From: Cuspidothrix sp046080125
GTDB lineage: Bacteria; Cyanobacteriota; Cyanobacteriia; Cyanobacteriales; Nostocaceae
DNA length: 64,000 bases
Assembly: GCA_046080125.1 (NCBI GenBank)
Contig: JBJTTJ010000163.1
Coordinates: 1-64,000, forward strand
Direction: 5' to 3'
The position numbers and the translations under genes are program-made. Within the stretch, counting starts at the first letter, position 1; every line of letters begins with the position of its first letter. Below are positions 25,823-34,836 of the stretch, in pieces. Under the pieces are notes generated by a model, which worked only from the letters and a program-made list of their open reading frames with translations, ran no database searches and had not been told where the DNA came from.

Positions 25823-26527
25823 ATGACAGCTTCTACCACCTTTGACTTAGTAAAACTAAATGAGCAATTTGAAACTGCAACTCCTAGAGAAATACTAGCT
25901 TGGTCCGTTCAGAACATCCCCACAGGACTGGTACAAACCAGCGCCTTCAACGTAGATGATATCATCTTGACTCATATCCTCTATAATGCTCTCAATCATC
26001 CAGTCCCTGTCATTTTCCTTGACACCCTTTACCACTTCCCCCAAACTTTAGAATTGGTGGCTCAAGCTCAGGAGATCTATCACCTGGATTTGAAAACCTA
26101 TAAAACACCAGATGTAGACAGTCGTGAAGCTTTTGCAGCTAAATTTGGTGAGGCACTTTGGGATACAGATATTGCCAAATTCCACGAAATTACCAAAATT
26201 GAACCACTACAACGGGGTTTAGATGAACTGAATACGGTGGCTTGGATTACAGGTCGTCGTCGTGATCAAGCTGTTACCCGTGCTACTATGCCCGTATTTG
26301 AATTAGATGGTAAAGGTAGACTGAAAATTAACCCCCTTGCAACTTGGACACGCAAACAAAGCTGGGATTATGTAGCTGAACATAAGGTAATTTATAACCC
26401 TCTCCATGATCAAGGTTATCCCAGTATTGGTGATGAACCCATTACCACTCAAGTAGGCGCGGGTGAAGACGAACGGGCTGGACGTTGGCGCGGAACTAAT
26501 AAAACTGAATGTGGGATTCACATTTAA
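25823..26527 (+). CDS. cysH: Phosphoadenylyl-sulfate reductase CysH
   Basis: A 234-residue PAPS reductase of the adenine nucleotide alpha-hydrolase fold. It reduces PAPS to sulfite with thioredoxin in sulfate assimilation. Seen are TSAFNVDDIILTHIL, VIFLDTLYHFPQTLEL, the arginine loop ITGRRRDQAVTR, and the C-terminal catalytic ECGIHI. The paired cysteines that hold a 4Fe-4S cluster in APS reductases (CC...CxxC) are missing, so PAPS is the expected substrate. It stands alone, with a 280-base upstream spacer. The sulfur-type transporters at 41-45 kb are too distant to call an operon. Confidence 0.94.
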   Translation: MTASTTFDLVKLNEQFETATPREILAWSVQNIPTGLVQTSAFNVDDIILTHILYNALNHPVPVIFLDTLYHFPQTLELVAQAQEIYHLDLKTYKTPDVDSREAFAAKFGEALWDTDIAKFHEITKIEPLQRGLDELNTVAWITGRRRDQAVTRATMPVFELDGKGRLKINPLATWTRKQSWDYVAEHKVIYNPLHDQGYPSIGDEPITTQVGAGEDERAGRWRGTNKTECGIHI

Positions 26528-26785
26528 AACTAGATACAGCATGAGGCCTTAGGTAAAACACTGTTGCTGTTTGATAGCTATTGTAGGCTGCCTTAGACGG
26601 CTACTCTGTGAAACAACCAAAATTAACAATCCGCCGTAACTCTCGGACTTGATCATCACTCTGCCAACAATCTCTTAGAGGATGTTTTAAAACTCATGAT
26701 TGATGTATCAAATATTTTTTACTCCTCCCTAACCCTCCCTTTGTAAAGGGGAGGGGATTGGATTGTTAAAGGTTCTTGGGTACAA

Positions 26786-27046
26786 CTACTTTTGTAAATT
26801 GGCCTGTTCTTGTAACCAAGGATCTACGGGTTGTCCATCTTTACGTTTTAATTCTATTTCTATAACCATGACCTCTTTTGATCCAGGAGGTGCTGGTTTT
26901 TGGTGGAAAATAATCTCATATTCTAAAGGATTATGATTATGTTCTTTTAACCAATCTTGAACTTTAGTCAAGGCAAAAAATGATTGTCCCTGGGTAAACA
27001 TCTGGGTAATTTGCATTTGCAGGTTATAAGGATTTAAACGTCCCAT
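26786..27046 (-). CDS. Conserved hypothetical protein, 86 residues
   Basis: An 86-residue soluble protein without a recognised domain. A short helical N-terminal half (LTKVQDWLKEHN) is followed by a strand-rich half (LEYEIIFHQKPAPPGSKEVMVIEIELKR). The frame has normal cyanobacterial codon use and a Met start, so I take it as real. No neighbours on the same strand. Function unknown. Confidence 0.6.
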   Translation of the reverse strand: MGRLNPYNLQMQITQMFTQGQSFFALTKVQDWLKEHNHNPLEYEIIFHQKPAPPGSKEVMVIEIELKRKDGQPVDPWLQEQANLQK

Positions 27047-27460
27047 TTTTTGATAACTCCTAGTTGGGGAAAATGAATGTAGAAGCGACTTCTTTTATTA
27101 ATTGTGTCCATAAATTATAAATTGATCACAGGAAGTCGGGGATCTATAACTGAATACTTACCTTAAAATAAATATTAGACTCTCTTTTTAGGTCTATCAT
27201 GTCCTGAATAGAAAGATTCTCACAATTTAACAATGTCTGTAGCTTGTGCGACTTTTTGCCGTCAACCTATCAAATGTTGTCATTTTTTCTTTTCTTGTAG
27301 AATTTTGTATTTTATGTGGGAGCAAATGGCAGATTAATGAAGTTATAGTATAGTTATCAATGGTGCGACTGTGAATATGGCTAAAAGTTAAATCTACTAC
27401 CATAAAATTTGATAGCATGGCATAAGCCATAGAGTTTATTTAGACACATTTACTAACTTG
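27047..27460. other. Intergenic region with a dispersed 20-base repeat
   Basis: A 414-base divergent spacer between the 86-residue gene and the FHA-PrsW gene. It holds the sequence at 27093-27112 that recurs exactly at 62153-62172 upstream of miaB. I find no convincing open frame or RNA gene. Confidence 0.55.
27093..27112. repeat. Exact 20-base dispersed repeat, copy 1
   Basis: The sequence TTTTATTAATTGTGTCCATA is repeated exactly at 62153-62172 in the same orientation, and in both places an AT-rich GATAA- or TATAA-like run follows. Both lie in spacers, here downstream of neither gene end. Possible mobile element end or shared regulatory site. Confidence 0.7.
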
Positions 27461-28810
27461 ATGACAGGCAAAAACGCAAGACGGAATGCTTTTCTGCGAC
27501 TGGTGTCTAGTAAGGTTGAAGTTTCAGAGTCAGCATCTCGCTACTCGATGCTTCCTGGTAAAGAAATGGTTATTGGACGTGACCCTAGCTGCCAAATTGT
27601 CTTGGATGCCATGATTTACCGAATGGTATCTCGTCGTCATGCTGTGGTTCGTCCCCTTTCTTTGTCTCCTCATAGCGGATACAGTTGGATAATTTGTGAT
27701 TTGAATAGTGCTAATGGCACTTTTTTAAATGGGAAACCTTTACAAGGATGTCAAGAATTACATTTGGGCGATCGCATTACCCTTGGATCTGACGGTCCAG
27801 AATTTATTTTTGAATATGAGGTTGTCCCTCAACCAACGATGATATCTGTTAATAAAGCTACAGTATTATCATCTCTCAGTAACCAGCAATTATCGTCCAA
27901 GCAAGATTCTGTAAGCTTTACACAATTATTCCCCATTATCTCTACTGGTAAGGATCTAACTCGTAAAGCTTATTTAGTACCGGGAATACTGACGGTGGTA
28001 TTTGTAGTATTAATGTTTACTACTGTAGGTTATCCCCAAGCAAATCAGGTGATTGTCGGTTCTTATATCGCCTTTGCGGCTTACTATTTTGTTTATCAAT
28101 TATGTGGTAAACCTAAGCCTTGGTGGGTATTGATAGCTGTGGCATTGAGTACAATGTTAATTTTACTCAGTCCGCTTTTAGATGTATTCATCAAAATATT
28201 CCGCGATATTTTACCGGGAAGGTGGGATGCTACATCCCAAAATGGCATTACTTTTACAGAATTATTGGTGCGGATGTTCTTTGGGGCAGGTTTAATGGAG
28301 GAATTACTGAAAATATTACCAGTCTTAGGAGCATATTGGCTGGGTAATTCTCTCCCCTCACCCTGGCGAGAACGAATTGGGGTATGGGAACCTTTAGATG
28401 GTATTCTTTTGGGTACAGCTTCTGCTGTGGGCTTTACTTTATTAGAAACCCTAGGCCAATATGTACCTTTAATTTCCCAAAATTCTGGTCAATTAGTAGG
28501 TTTACAGCTACTTATTCCCCGGATTTTAGGTTCTGTGGCGGGACACATGGCTTACAGTGGGTATTTGGGCTATTTTATTGGCTTGGCCGTATTAAAACCA
28601 CGCAGAGGTAAGGAAATTTTAACTGTGGGTTATCTAAGTGCTTCAGCATTGCACGCTTTATGGAATGCTACGGGTTCTATTAATGCTTTTTTGTTAGTGG
28701 TAGTTGGTGTTTTATCCTATGCCTTTTTGATGGCGGCCATCCTCAAGGCCAGAGTATTATCACCAACAAGATCACAAAATTTTGCCACTCGCTTTCTTGA
28801 TCCAAAATAG
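27461..28810 (+). CDS. FHA domain-PrsW intramembrane protease fusion
   Basis: A 449-residue protein. The N-terminal FHA domain (about 30-115: VIGRDPSCQIVL, MVSRRHAVV, LNSANGTFLNG) binds phosphothreonine peptides. A linker leads to about eight membrane segments (from about 170). In these, MEELLK (Glu280, Glu281, Lys284), LLETLGQY, a His in GHMAYSGYLGY and ALHALWN match the PrsW/Rce1-type glutamic intramembrane protease signature. PrsW of Bacillus cleaves an anti-sigma factor. The fusion suggests cleavage of a phosphorylated membrane partner (inference). I use the ATG at 27461, one codon after a TTG. Its stop is 13 bases from that of the convergent unknown gene. Confidence 0.88.
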   Translation: MTGKNARRNAFLRLVSSKVEVSESASRYSMLPGKEMVIGRDPSCQIVLDAMIYRMVSRRHAVVRPLSLSPHSGYSWIICDLNSANGTFLNGKPLQGCQELHLGDRITLGSDGPEFIFEYEVVPQPTMISVNKATVLSSLSNQQLSSKQDSVSFTQLFPIISTGKDLTRKAYLVPGILTVVFVVLMFTTVGYPQANQVIVGSYIAFAAYYFVYQLCGKPKPWWVLIAVALSTMLILLSPLLDVFIKIFRDILPGRWDATSQNGITFTELLVRMFFGAGLMEELLKILPVLGAYWLGNSLPSPWRERIGVWEPLDGILLGTASAVGFTLLETLGQYVPLISQNSGQLVGLQLLIPRILGSVAGHMAYSGYLGYFIGLAVLKPRRGKEILTVGYLSASALHALWNATGSINAFLLVVVGVLSYAFLMAAILKARVLSPTRSQNFATRFLDPK

Positions 28811-28823
28811 AATCTTCATGGCA

Positions 28824-29474
28824 TTATGTGTTAAATTTGATTTTGCCTGGGAATTGATCTAAATATTCCAGGGCATAATTAGCGATCGCTAAACTAATTT
28901 TTGCCTGTTCTATTCCTGATAAATTTGCCCAATCTTGTTGGTAAACATCTTTACTCAAACTTGTCAATGTCTGAGGTTGACTACTTCGCATCGAATAAGC
29001 AAAAGGACGGGCTAAAACTAATAAATCATCTGTTTGCCAACCAGGTAATAAAGCTTGTACACATTGCACGAGTTTTTCACTGGCCGATTGTTCTATGATA
29101 AAAACTTCAGCAGCTTTTTGAGCGATAGCTGTAATTAAAAACCCAGGAATGGTAGAAAAAGTATTTTCTAAAGCTTTTTGCAGAGAGTTAGCTGTATTTT
29201 TATAAAAGTTATCTTGTTGAACCTGCCCAAGTTGGTCCCAAATTATATCTAAATTTTGATAAAAATTATCTGCACCTGTGTTTAATTCTCCTTGAGGAAA
29301 ATCCTGCCACCCACACTGTTCTTCTAAATGATCAAAATAAGCTTCTGAAGCAGTATCAGCAAGATTCCAGGGATATGTAGGATCTGGGGATTTTAGTAGC
29401 ACTTCGAGTAATTCTAGTTCTAAACATGACGGGATCATGTTATGAGTATTTATCTCATTGATGTGGTTGTTCAT
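28824..29474 (-). CDS. Conserved hypothetical protein, 216 residues
   Basis: A 216-residue acidic soluble protein that I do not recognise. It is rich in helix with a weak hydrophobic stretch near the centre (FSTIPGFLITAIAQKAAEVF) that is too amphipathic to call a membrane segment. It lies 106 bases downstream of the CHAT-FHA gene on the same strand. The shared orientation with CHAT-FHA and the PP2C suggests a functional link but nothing in its sequence shows one. Confidence 0.65.
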   Translation of the reverse strand: MNNHINEINTHNMIPSCLELELLEVLLKSPDPTYPWNLADTASEAYFDHLEEQCGWQDFPQGELNTGADNFYQNLDIIWDQLGQVQQDNFYKNTANSLQKALENTFSTIPGFLITAIAQKAAEVFIIEQSASEKLVQCVQALLPGWQTDDLLVLARPFAYSMRSSQPQTLTSLSKDVYQQDWANLSGIEQAKISLAIANYALEYLDQFPGKIKFNT

Positions 29475-29580
29475 TTTTTTTCTCGCTATTTAAACTTATG
29501 GTCTTGTTGACAGCTACAATCTCAAGGATGAGATTTCCGTAAAAAAAATTTACTCTAGGTTAAGTTGATAGAACTTAATA

Positions 29581-31155
29581 TTATTCCTGAATAAATTCCC
29601 AAATTTCTCCCTTAGAACTACCAAATCTTAACTGGATTCCTGATGTTAAGGACACTTCTTCCCGGGGGATCTGTTGCCAACCATTGGGACTTAAATACCA
29701 GGTAGTGCCATGGGTAGAGAAATCTTGTAGGTAATAAGCTGTTTTAGATGTATTTCCACTCAGAATATTGCGACACAAAATTTCCGCGTGGCGTTTGGAA
29801 ATATAAATTTCTGGGATGACAATATCACTATCATTCATGCGTCCGATGCGGGTAACGGCAGAACGCAATAACCAAGTTTTGCCACCTGGTGAAAGCGATC
29901 GCAAATATGCCGTTTTTTCTGGAGTAACAACATCAAAAATTGCTGTATCTGGTAGTTCTGTAATCCCTTCATCTACGCCTTTGATTAATTCCCCATCAAA
30001 ATCTGGATGCAGGTACAGCACCGGCAGAGTCCAAGCTGGCTGATTGAATTTATACAAAGTTAATAGTTCTTGTCTGGCTACAGCTACAGCTTCGTCAATG
30101 GATTTGCGCGATCGCAAGCTTAAAGCAAAGGTTTGGACAAAACTATGACTTTCCCTATCCGTAATTTCATCACGCATTGCTAAAACCGCCGGTACTCCAT
30201 GACCAATCAGCACCTCGGCCAAACTACTGGCAGGTATAGCTTGGTGATTAATTACTGCTGGTTGCGCGCCCCAACAGGAATTAAAAACAGCTAATTTTAC
30301 CCCTGTACGAGTGAGAACCTGAGCTAATTCTATACCATTAATTTTCAGTCCATTGCCTAAAAATAATGAGCCTCCATCCGGGTCTGGTAGCCCATGACCA
30401 GCATAAAAGAAGACATTATAGGCTTTAGTTTCTAACTCGTCAATTAACTCCGCACCGGTGGGCTGCATCAATGTTTTTACTGTACAAGGTGCATATCCTA
30501 AATCGCTTGTTCCTCCAGGACGACTTTCTAAGAGAATTTGTTTTAACAAGGACGCTTCCTGATCTAGTTGTAATTGATGATCATGTCCTAACACCAATAA
30601 AATATTTACCGTCCGATCAGTTCGCAATTCTGGCAGAGGTTCAACTTGACTAATAGTACGACTAAATAAAACATTCTGGGAAAGAGAGATGGCAGCTTGG
30701 CCGGCTTTCCTTTGCATAATTTCCCAAGGTAAGCTGATCAGATCGGGATCACGAATTTCCAGACGGAACTGTAATTGGGTATGCTGACCCATGGCCATAC
30801 CCCGACTGCGTTCCCAACTACTCAAAATCGCGCCATCAAACACCCATTGCCATAAATGGATGCCTAAAGATTGCATGAGACGACTACTGTAAGGACTGGG
30901 ATTTTGACCTTCAGCCGGCGACATCACAGATGGGGGTAAAGTCTCTGATCCAGAAGTAGGTAAGGAAGTAATATTTAAAGGAGTATGATCGGCAAACATT
31001 TGTTGCCATTCTCGCCAAATTTGGTTAAGTTCGACGGAGAAAACACAGTCACGAAGGACATAGCCACTGGGATAGGGTGCTTTGACTACCCAAATGGCGA
31101 AATTATCAGTACCAGTATTTACTAGACGGGCGATCGCCAAATTTAGGCAAAACAT
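29581..31155 (-). CDS. CHAT-FHA caspase-like protein
   Basis: A 524-residue protein. The CHAT caspase-like peptidase domain is at about 150-390, with the dyad His254 in FFYAGHGLPDPDGG and Cys294 in LAVFNSCWG, after LVLGHDHQLQLDQEASLL. A C-terminal FHA domain follows at about 430-520 (RIGRMNDSDIVIPEIYISKRHAEIL, then HGTTW where NGT is usual). The N-terminal 140 residues are unassigned. Other CHAT proteases act in programmed cell death, TPR-linked signalling and defence, for instance with gasdermins or type III-E effectors. FHA would recruit a phosphothreonine partner. It lies 106 bases before the unknown 216-residue gene and 356 bases after the PP2C. Confidence 0.85.
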   Translation of the reverse strand: MFCLNLAIARLVNTGTDNFAIWVVKAPYPSGYVLRDCVFSVELNQIWREWQQMFADHTPLNITSLPTSGSETLPPSVMSPAEGQNPSPYSSRLMQSLGIHLWQWVFDGAILSSWERSRGMAMGQHTQLQFRLEIRDPDLISLPWEIMQRKAGQAAISLSQNVLFSRTISQVEPLPELRTDRTVNILLVLGHDHQLQLDQEASLLKQILLESRPGGTSDLGYAPCTVKTLMQPTGAELIDELETKAYNVFFYAGHGLPDPDGGSLFLGNGLKINGIELAQVLTRTGVKLAVFNSCWGAQPAVINHQAIPASSLAEVLIGHGVPAVLAMRDEITDRESHSFVQTFALSLRSRKSIDEAVAVARQELLTLYKFNQPAWTLPVLYLHPDFDGELIKGVDEGITELPDTAIFDVVTPEKTAYLRSLSPGGKTWLLRSAVTRIGRMNDSDIVIPEIYISKRHAEILCRNILSGNTSKTAYYLQDFSTHGTTWYLSPNGWQQIPREEVSLTSGIQLRFGSSKGEIWEFIQE

Positions 31156-31511
31156 GAATTAGTGAAAGCTAAATGTTTAAAATATGGATATACAGGAAAT
31201 TACAGGCCAGGAAAATTGCAACAACTCAGCATTTTTCTTTCTGTCTATAATATTTGTATTATTCCAGGTTTTTTACAATTTAGCGATGTTGGCAATATGT
31301 TTTCAAGGTTGGAAAAATTTAGTTCAATTTTTTTCAGTGCGTTGGGAATTTGTTGGACATGACTGCAACACCAAATCTGGATTATCTGGATTAGGATTAG
31401 ATTCTTTCTTTATTACTTGGAAAAAACCTTGCTTCGTAAAGGATTTATTCCCAATAGTTAAAGGCTTATTTATCTGAATCACCCTACTTTCAGATAAATT
31501 CTCTAAATTCG
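31156..31511. other. Spacer between CHAT-FHA and PP2C genes
   Basis: A 356-base AT-rich spacer. Two small plus-strand frames (31162-31362 and 31184-31477) overlap in it, but neither has a recognisable domain or a ribosome binding site, so I call neither a gene. The CHAT promoter should lie here. Confidence 0.5.
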
Positions 31512-33362
31512 TTAATTAGTTGGAGATTGACTAGTAGAGGGTGAGGGTGAGGAATTATTTGTTGGTGATTTCATTAGGGATCTTCCAAACCAATATCCTA
31601 CTCCTAATAAACCAACTAATAGCACTAAGCCTAAAATTACGACTAACTGTAGTGGTACTGAAGGCAGTGTAACAGATTTATTTTCCTTGATGACTTGAGT
31701 TTTCTGCCTGTTAATCTCACTTTGATTATTGGTATCATTAAATTCAGGCGCTTGTGTATTAGCGAGGATATTATCAATGTCTACTGCAATATTTTGATTT
31801 GGTTCAGAGTATTTAACATTATAATGCACTAAAGCAATAGTCACATTATCATGACCATTTTTAGTATTAGCAATGTTGATTAGTTTTTCTGCCACATTAT
31901 CTATAGTGGTTTTATCTAATAGCAGGGGTAATATTTCTGCTTCCCAAGATTCTTCTACCCGGTCAAAATCACTCAATCCATCTGATGTCAGCAAGAAAAC
32001 TGCGTCTTCATCAATAATAAAGCGTTGACAAGTAGGATGTAGGAGATCACTTTTACTCATACCCAAAGCCTGTATCAATGAACCAGAACCACTATGTTGC
32101 AGTGCTTCCCGATACAAGGCATAGCCCAAACGAACTTCACGGGAGGCCACATCATCATCCAAGGTGACTTGATAGCAGTTATGGCGAGAAATCCAGTAGG
32201 CACGACTATCACCTACATGAGTAATATAAATTTCATGGGCAACAGGTAAGGCCATGACAATGGTTGTCCCCATGCGTTGTCGTCCTTGACGATTGTCGCT
32301 ATCGTTGCGCTGACTGATTTTGTCGTTGGCATTGTCTACTGCTGCCTTTAAATTTGACAGCAGTTGGGAGGGATCTATCTGATTGTAGACAGGTGGGGTT
32401 ATGGTTTCAATGGCGAGGTTAGAGGCGACATCTCCTCCCTGATGTCCACCAATACCATCACAAACAATGGCCAGGAGATGATGATCGGGTGATTGAGTAA
32501 TTAAGGTATCACTAGGAGGATAACAGGCATCTTCATTGCGGGGACGACTAGGACCTTTGTCTGTTTTCGTGTAGATTTTAAATGTGGAAGTTTGAAATTC
32601 TTTTAATTGATTTAATCCGTCATCTAAGGTCTTAATTAATTGTTCGGGTGATTTAATTTTTCCCTGAATCAACAGATTGCAGAGTTCTTGAAGAAAAGGG
32701 GCAATACTGGGTTTAGCATTTTTAACCAATCGTTGCCAAAATTCCCCCAATCGGGATAGTCCGGGAGCGTGTCCTGTATCAGGTCGTAATTCCAATAATC
32801 GAATTAGTGATCCTTCTACTCTGATGTAATGCGGGTCAAGTAGGGTAGAAGATACACCTTCCGTAGCTAGAGGTTGCCATAAATTCCCTAATTGCCACAA
32901 TAAATGGATTTGGCGAATTGATGACGCTTCCATCCAGGAATTTTCTAAACTATTGCACAGACTCGGTTTATGGCTGGTTGGATTAGTAATTAATGGTGGT
33001 CTTTCGAGGAGGATAATCCATTTGTGTCGCTGATGCTCTAAATTGAGAATGCCATAAACTTGTGGGATATGCAGACGATGGTGAATGAGTTTGAGATAAG
33101 GTCTAACTGGTTCTAAATTATCTAATCCGGGTATTCCGGGTAATGACCCAGGTTTAAGATCTAAAAGAATTGATTTGTCAATAACTAAATAGCGATCGCC
33201 TAAGATAGTTCCATCGGGACGATTATCGAGGTAATTGCCCACAGCCCAAAGGCAACGCTTGGGCAAAGCTGTGGAACACTTCTCGCAAGATTCGTGGGTG
33301 AGAGGATTAGCAAATTGACAATGTTCATTTGGGCAGTAAAGCCTTACCGCATCATTTTCCAT
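31512..33362 (-). CDS. PP2C-type protein phosphatase with zinc ribbon and C-terminal anchor
   Basis: A 616-residue protein. A zinc ribbon (Cys10, Cys15, Cys26, Cys29) starts it. A middle region of about 50-260 has the opening GDRYLVIDKS and may be a degenerate kinase-like domain. The PP2C domain spans about 275-515, with RPRNEDA, VCDGIGGHQGGDVAS, ITHVGDSRAYWI, LLTSDGLSD and GHDNVTIALV, including the metal-binding Asp residues. A membrane helix lies at about 565-588 and a Ser/Pro tail follows. It should remove phosphate from Ser/Thr on partners at the membrane, an ideal counterpart to the FHA proteins near it. No intact Ser/Thr kinase gene is in the window. Confidence 0.88.
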   Translation of the reverse strand: MENDAVRLYCPNEHCQFANPLTHESCEKCSTALPKRCLWAVGNYLDNRPDGTILGDRYLVIDKSILLDLKPGSLPGIPGLDNLEPVRPYLKLIHHRLHIPQVYGILNLEHQRHKWIILLERPPLITNPTSHKPSLCNSLENSWMEASSIRQIHLLWQLGNLWQPLATEGVSSTLLDPHYIRVEGSLIRLLELRPDTGHAPGLSRLGEFWQRLVKNAKPSIAPFLQELCNLLIQGKIKSPEQLIKTLDDGLNQLKEFQTSTFKIYTKTDKGPSRPRNEDACYPPSDTLITQSPDHHLLAIVCDGIGGHQGGDVASNLAIETITPPVYNQIDPSQLLSNLKAAVDNANDKISQRNDSDNRQGRQRMGTTIVMALPVAHEIYITHVGDSRAYWISRHNCYQVTLDDDVASREVRLGYALYREALQHSGSGSLIQALGMSKSDLLHPTCQRFIIDEDAVFLLTSDGLSDFDRVEESWEAEILPLLLDKTTIDNVAEKLINIANTKNGHDNVTIALVHYNVKYSEPNQNIAVDIDNILANTQAPEFNDTNNQSEINRQKTQVIKENKSVTLPSVPLQLVVILGLVLLVGLLGVGYWFGRSLMKSPTNNSSPSPSTSQSPTN

Positions 33363-33803
33363 AATTTTCCCACCGATTCTGCTATTGGCATTTTTTTCGA
33401 CAGTATTTGGTAGCAGCGCTGGCTGCTGTTTCTATTTTGGGCAATCCACAGACTAATCATAACTTTTATTTTTGTGGCAATATGTAGCCATAACAGAATT
33501 AATTTGCCACTTGTCAGTAAAGCTTAACATTTTTGTTCAATCTATGGAAGAGTAAGGGGGTGAAAAGAGACAGGGGAAATAATTAATCTTTACCCTTATC
33601 CTTTAACTTGCGAATTTTTTGACGTACTCACCGCACTTTTGGGCTGTGATCATTAACACTTTATTTTAACTTACTTTTGAGGTATTCTTAAATAGTGGTC
33701 AGTGCCGTGGTGTAAGCCATTAGTTGCGGTTTTGAGTGTGACAGAGATTTAAACAAAGAAGCAGTTAGATTAACCGTGTTAGCTGGACTAGATAGTGTGG
33801 TAC

Positions 33804-33822
33804 ACTGAGCCTGTCGAAGTGC
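33804..33822. repeat. Short dispersed repeat CACTGAGCCTGTCGAAGTG
   Basis: This sequence with its partial dyad (CACT...AGTG) is, from memory, one of the widely dispersed short repeats of cyanobacteria. Only one copy is in the window, so recognition rests on general knowledge. Confidence 0.5.
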
Positions 33823-33849
33823 CGACACTTCCAGAATGAAGGAGAGGAG

Positions 33850-33886
33850 AAAAAGCCAACTTTTGTTAGCGTTAGTTAGCTTTTTT
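33850..33886 (-). terminator. Rho-independent terminator after ndhM
   Basis: Read on the minus strand, AGCTAAC pairs with GTTGGCT (with one G-U wobble) over a 14-base loop, and TTTTTC follows. It begins 13 bases after the ndhM stop. On the other strand a run of T follows as well, so it could be bidirectional. Confidence 0.65.
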
Positions 33887-33898
33887 GGGATCGGCCGA

Positions 33899-34252
33899 TT
33901 AATTGTTTTTTGTTGCTACTTGGGGTAATCCCATGCTGTAGTTAGTCACACGACTGGAGAGATTGTAGCTTATTTCGCCTTTTTGCAGAAGCGATCGCAG
34001 ATAATGTTCCAGATCCGAACCAATGCGACGTAAGTTATAATCGTTTAAGTCTGCCCCACTAGATGCTTCTACAAGTTGATCAAACTGGCGATAAACTTTT
34101 TGCACAGCGTCTTCATTCCAGTTAAACTCGTTATCTGGATCAACATCTAGGGTCAAGACTTGATTACTCGGAATCAGTTCATCCCCGGTCATTTCCGCCG
34201 CAAAAATGCGAATATGACGGGTTGTAGATTTAAGCAGCATTGGGTTATCCAT
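33899..34252 (-). CDS. ndhM: NDH-1 subunit M (NdhM)
   Basis: A 117-residue protein matching NdhM, a soluble oxygenic-photosynthesis-specific subunit of the NAD(P)H:plastoquinone oxidoreductase (NDH-1) on the cytoplasmic arm. Key blocks are MLLKSTTRHIRIFAAE, VLTLDVDPDNEFNWNEDAVQKVYRQFD and NLRRIGSDLEHYLRSLLQKGEISYNL. The complex works in respiration, cyclic electron flow and CO2 uptake. Met1 or Met5 could be the start. It is a single gene with its own terminator. Confidence 0.92.
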   Translation of the reverse strand: MDNPMLLKSTTRHIRIFAAEMTGDELIPSNQVLTLDVDPDNEFNWNEDAVQKVYRQFDQLVEASSGADLNDYNLRRIGSDLEHYLRSLLQKGEISYNLSSRVTNYSMGLPQVATKNN

Positions 34253-34836
34253 AAATTTGGGTGTAAGAGTTTGGCTGAATTACACTGCCATCATTTTAAC
34301 AAGAATACAGAAGTTCAGGAGTGCAGGAGTGGGGAATTTTGGGATTTGATTTTTCCTGACCTATGTTACCCCCAAAAATTTCTGATTTTTTGTCTGATGA
34401 TGATTTTTTTTGATGTAAATATACTTATCTTGTAGTGACCTTACGGAAGCTTTCTGGGAGTTAGTGAATTTTTCTTCAACTATAAGTTGCATTTATTCAA
34501 GGGGGTTGTTCAGTGCAAATGCTTAAGTGTTATCCTGCCAAAAAAGTAAGAAAATAATATTTCTTGACGTTTACAACAAGTTGATGTAAAAACCTTTAAG
34601 AGAGTCCGATCAATAGTTTATCAATGCCCAAGCCATAGCTGGTAAAGAAACATAAAAAAAGAGTAAAATCTAAAAAAATCCGAAAGGAGTAAGATAGAAT
34701 GCCAGTTTTATGAATGAGGAAAAATTCCTATCTGCAAAAACTTTGGATTCACTCTAAGTATAAGAAATGCATAAAATTTTCAGCCAGAGCAAGTATGTCA
34801 CCCCTATGACCACTAAGTAAAGGAATCCTCAAAACC
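34253..34836. other. Long AT-rich intergenic region
   Basis: A 584-base divergent spacer between ndhM and the 93-residue gene. Most of it shows nothing I can name. Near its right end are a strong ribosome binding site and two very small frames (see 34684-34809). Confidence 0.55.
34684..34809 (+). other. Possible leader with two tiny abutting ORFs
   Basis: AAGGAG at 34684-34689 is followed 9 bases later by an ATG (34699) that opens a four-codon frame (MPVL, stop). Its TGA at 34711 is followed at once by an ATG (34714) opening a 31-codon frame (MRKNSYLQ... ending ASMSPL, stop at 34807-34809). The strong ribosome site and stop-start contact suggest real leader translation before the 93-residue gene 27 bases further on. 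No homology is known to me. Confidence 0.35.

Larger units (their letters stand above)
33363..33898. other. Intergenic region with terminator and dispersed repeat
   Basis: A 536-base stretch upstream of the PP2C gene and downstream of ndhM. It holds a short dispersed repeat, CACTGAGCCTGTCGAAGTG (33804-33822), of a type common in cyanobacteria, and the ndhM terminator at 33850-33886. I see no gene in the rest. Confidence 0.6.

Noticed and set aside
28120..28611. Extra plus-strand frames inside the FHA-PrsW gene
   Set aside because: They are out-of-frame readings of membrane-segment codons.
31162..31477. Small plus-strand frames between CHAT-FHA and PP2C
   Set aside because: They overlap each other in different frames, lack a ribosome site and show no domain; codon use looks like AT-rich spacer.
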